Origin: an uncultured Bacteroidales bacterium
GTDB lineage: Bacteria; Bacteroidota; Bacteroidia; Bacteroidales; Bacteroidaceae
Direction of reading: 5' to 3'
NCBI GenBank assembly: GCA_937876995.1
Contig: CALEFD010000011.1
Location: 1 to 8,449 of the forward strand
DNA length: 8,449 bases
This document shows, piece after piece, positions 8,045 to 8,449 of this stretch (position 1 is the stretch's first letter; every line of letters begins with the position of its first letter). The translations under genes were made by a program, and so were the position numbers. Below the pieces are notes generated by a model. That model saw nothing but the letters and a program-made list of their open reading frames with translations, was not told where the DNA came from and did not search any database.

Positions 8045-8164
8045 CTAAGCATCTCGCCACGAATGTGGAATAACTACCGGTGGATGGGTAGGGATGAACT
8101 GCTCTACAGAGTCTTTCTTCTGTTCCTTGGTCTGTTCTGTATTGTTGTTTCCTGCTAAATGTTT
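8045..8164 (-). pseudogene. Candidate relic: C-terminus of a small lipoprotein-like protein, no start codon
   Basis: On the minus strand 39 codons run from just after a stop (8167-8165) to a TAG at 8047-8045. The translation starts KHLAGNNNTEQTKEQKKDSV and ends FIPTHPPVVIPHSWRDA. It reads like natural protein: a polar Asn/Thr/Gln/Lys linker of the kind found after a lipidated cysteine, a proline-rich segment, and common Bacteroidales codons. LAGN resembles a lipobox in which Cys has been replaced. There is no ATG, GTG or TTG in frame and no signal peptide upstream in any minus-strand frame that I could find. It is therefore either the leftover end of a gene disrupted at its 5' side, or chance. 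Its stop abuts the PD40 stop (convergent, 0 bp apart). Confidence 0.3.
8063..8158 (+). CDS. Possible 31-aa membrane peptide (low confidence)
   Basis: ATG at 8063 to TAA at 8156-8158 encodes MWNNYRWMGRDELLYRVF followed by a hydrophobic stretch LLFLGLFCIVVSC. It could be a single-span micro-protein or, because it ends in a lipobox-like VVSC, a signal peptide cut off right at the cysteine. It lies in the same frame as the PD40 gene, seven codons after that gene's stop, so it could also be the decayed end of a longer PD40 reading frame. It is antisense to the minus-strand relic, and at most one of the two is likely to be meaningful. I see no promoter for it; it could only ride on the PD40 transcript. 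Confidence 0.15.
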   Translation: MWNNYRWMGRDELLYRVFLLFLGLFCIVVSC

Positions 8165-8195
8165 TTAACAAACAAGTATTTTGTTGAAAATAAAA

Positions 8196-8230
8196 TGTTT
8201 CCGCAGTATAATTGAATTACTACGGAAACA
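8196..8230 (-). terminator. Hairpin with U-rich tail on the minus strand (possible terminator)
   Basis: TGTTTCCG (8196-8203) pairs with CGGAAACA (8223-8230). One C/A mismatch separates this 8-bp stem from a further AGTA/TACT pairing inside it. Read on the minus strand the stem is followed by TTTTATTTTC, as in an intrinsic terminator. On the plus strand no T-run follows, so it is a poor terminator for the PD40 operon. No intact minus-strand gene inside the window needs it. It may serve a gene formerly to the right, or act as a barrier in both directions. Confidence 0.3.
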
Positions 8231-8262
8231 ATGATTATTACTATGGTAATTCATGGTGCTAT

Positions 8263-8294
8263 AGACAAAAAGTGTGTAAATACACAAAAAATGT
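8263..8294 (+). repeat. 32-bp direct repeat, copy 1, with internal dyad
   Basis: This copy matches 8338-8369 at 30 of 32 positions; the differing bases are 8267/8342 and 8291/8366. The central 23 bp are identical and contain GTGTGTAAATACACA, in which TGTGT and ACACA are inverted around AAAT. Copy-to-copy distance is 75 bp, close to seven helical turns, so both would face the same side of the DNA. No consensus -7 box directly precedes this copy; the bases before it read CTATAGAC. Confidence 0.85.
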
Positions 8295-8308
8295 CTCAGA
8301 CTCCGCGC

Positions 8309-8336
8309 TTGGTTTGTGATTAAACCACTATATTTG
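8309..8336 (+). promoter_or_regulatory. Consensus Bacteroidetes promoter for the downstream ATPase gene
   Basis: TTG at 8309-8311 and TATATTTG at 8329-8336 are separated by 17 bp and match TTG/TAnnTTTG exactly. The predicted start of transcription is about 8342, at the left end of repeat copy 2, leaving roughly 33 nt of leader before the ATG at 8376. Between the two boxes lies a 6-bp inverted repeat, TGGTTT (8310-8315) and AAACCA (8322-8327) around GTGATT, which could be an operator. Confidence 0.6.
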
Positions 8337-8337
8337 C

Positions 8338-8369
8338 AGACGAAAAGTGTGTAAATACACAAAAATTGT
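8338..8369 (+). repeat. 32-bp direct repeat, copy 2, at the predicted transcription start
   Basis: Second copy of the repeat at 8263-8294, with the same TGTGT/ACACA dyad. It ends 6 bp before the ATG at 8376 and begins just after the TATATTTG box, so it would form nearly the whole 5' leader of the ATPase mRNA. It could act as a DNA operator at the start site, or as a small RNA hairpin that occludes translation initiation. The sequence does not distinguish these. Confidence 0.85.
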
Positions 8370-8375
8370 ATCTGT

Positions 8376-8449
8376 ATGAAATTCGAAAGAGAATATTACA
8401 TTGAAAAGTTGATAAGTAGCAAGCATAATCATTTGATAAAGATTGTTAC
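8376..8449 (+). CDS. N-terminus of a probable AAA-family ATPase (DUF4143-type), cut by window edge
   Basis: Only 24 codons are visible: MKFEREYYIEKLISSKHN then HLIKIV, with the frame open at the right edge. The pattern M-K-[FI]-x-R-E-x-Y-[IL]-x-x-L-I-x-x-K-H-N-x-[LM]-I-K-[IV]-[IV]-T matches, from memory, the start of the numerous Bacteroidetes AAA_14/DUF4143 ATPases, in which a P-loop of the type G-x-R-R-C-G-K-S follows within a few residues. That P-loop would lie just outside the window and cannot be checked here. The role of this ATPase family is poorly defined; members are often multi-copy and variable between strains. The gene has its own consensus promoter and repeat-bearing leader. Confidence 0.6.
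   Translation, partial: MKFEREYYIEKLISSKHNHLIKIV

Larger units (their letters stand above)
8045..8375. other. Non-coding or decayed intergenic region between the PD40 lipoprotein and the ATPase gene
   Basis: About 330 bp without a convincing complete gene. Its contents, listed separately, are a start-less minus-strand frame resembling a protein C-terminus, a competing 31-codon plus-strand frame, a hairpin with a minus-strand U-rich tail, two copies of a 32-bp repeat, and a consensus promoter. A 65-codon minus-strand frame (8362-8165) runs across both repeats and reads CIYTLFV twice simply because the repeat occurs twice; I do not regard it as a gene. Confidence 0.7.

Noticed and set aside
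8057..8068. CCAC-GAAT-GTGG mini-hairpin just after the PD40 stop
   Set aside because: A 4-bp stem without a following T-run is too weak to call as a terminator.
8165..8362. 65-codon minus-strand frame containing CIYTLFV twice
   Set aside because: The duplicated peptide comes from the DNA repeat. The frame starts inside repeat copy 2, crosses the promoter and a hairpin, and has no recognisable protein features.
8263..8369. Possible CRISPR array from the two spaced repeats
   Set aside because: There are only two copies, with a 43-bp interval holding a full promoter, and the second copy leads straight into a gene. No cas genes are seen.

Overview
The window reads as chromosomal DNA of a Bacteroidales bacterium (Bacteroides/Prevotella/Parabacteroides type; the genus cannot be fixed from this stretch). 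The reasons are the protein families present, the Bacteroidetes-style promoters (TTG, about 17 bp, TAnnTTTG), the absence of classical Shine-Dalgarno sites, and the type of lipoprotein signal. It is a housekeeping block, then a Bacteroidetes-specific membrane/lipoprotein pair, then a short non-coding stretch that leads into the start of an ATPase gene.

From 4731 down to base 1 there is one compact minus-strand block: rsmI (16S rRNA 2'-O-methyltransferase), hflX (ribosome-associated GTPase), a class I [4Fe-4S] fumarate hydratase, and holB (DNA polymerase III delta-prime, cut by the window edge). rsmI and hflX share an ATGA stop/start overlap. The next two gaps are 12 and 15 bp, so the four are very likely one transcript. 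A consensus TAnnTTTG element lies just upstream of rsmI.

A 155-bp divergent intergenic region (4732-4886) separates this block from a two-gene plus-strand operon. The first gene (4887-6611) encodes a protein with about eight membrane segments and a soluble helical C-terminal half, resembling the Bacteroidetes family I know as DUF6057. The second (6608-8044), overlapping by ATGA, encodes a lipoprotein with a CxxCH haem-c motif followed by TolB/PD40-type beta-propeller repeats. The two probably work together at the cell envelope, but their function is unknown.

From 8045 to 8375 there is no convincing intact gene. This stretch holds a start-less minus-strand reading frame that looks like the end of a small lipoprotein, a competing 31-codon plus-strand frame, a hairpin with a minus-strand U-rich tail, and two copies of a 32-bp repeat with an internal dyad. 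A consensus promoter sits between the repeats, with a 6-bp inverted repeat between its -33 and -7 elements. The second repeat copy covers the predicted transcription start of the last gene (8376 to the window end), whose 24 visible codons look like the N-terminus of a Bacteroidetes AAA/DUF4143-type ATPase. The repeat/promoter/ATPase arrangement is the most interesting part of the window.
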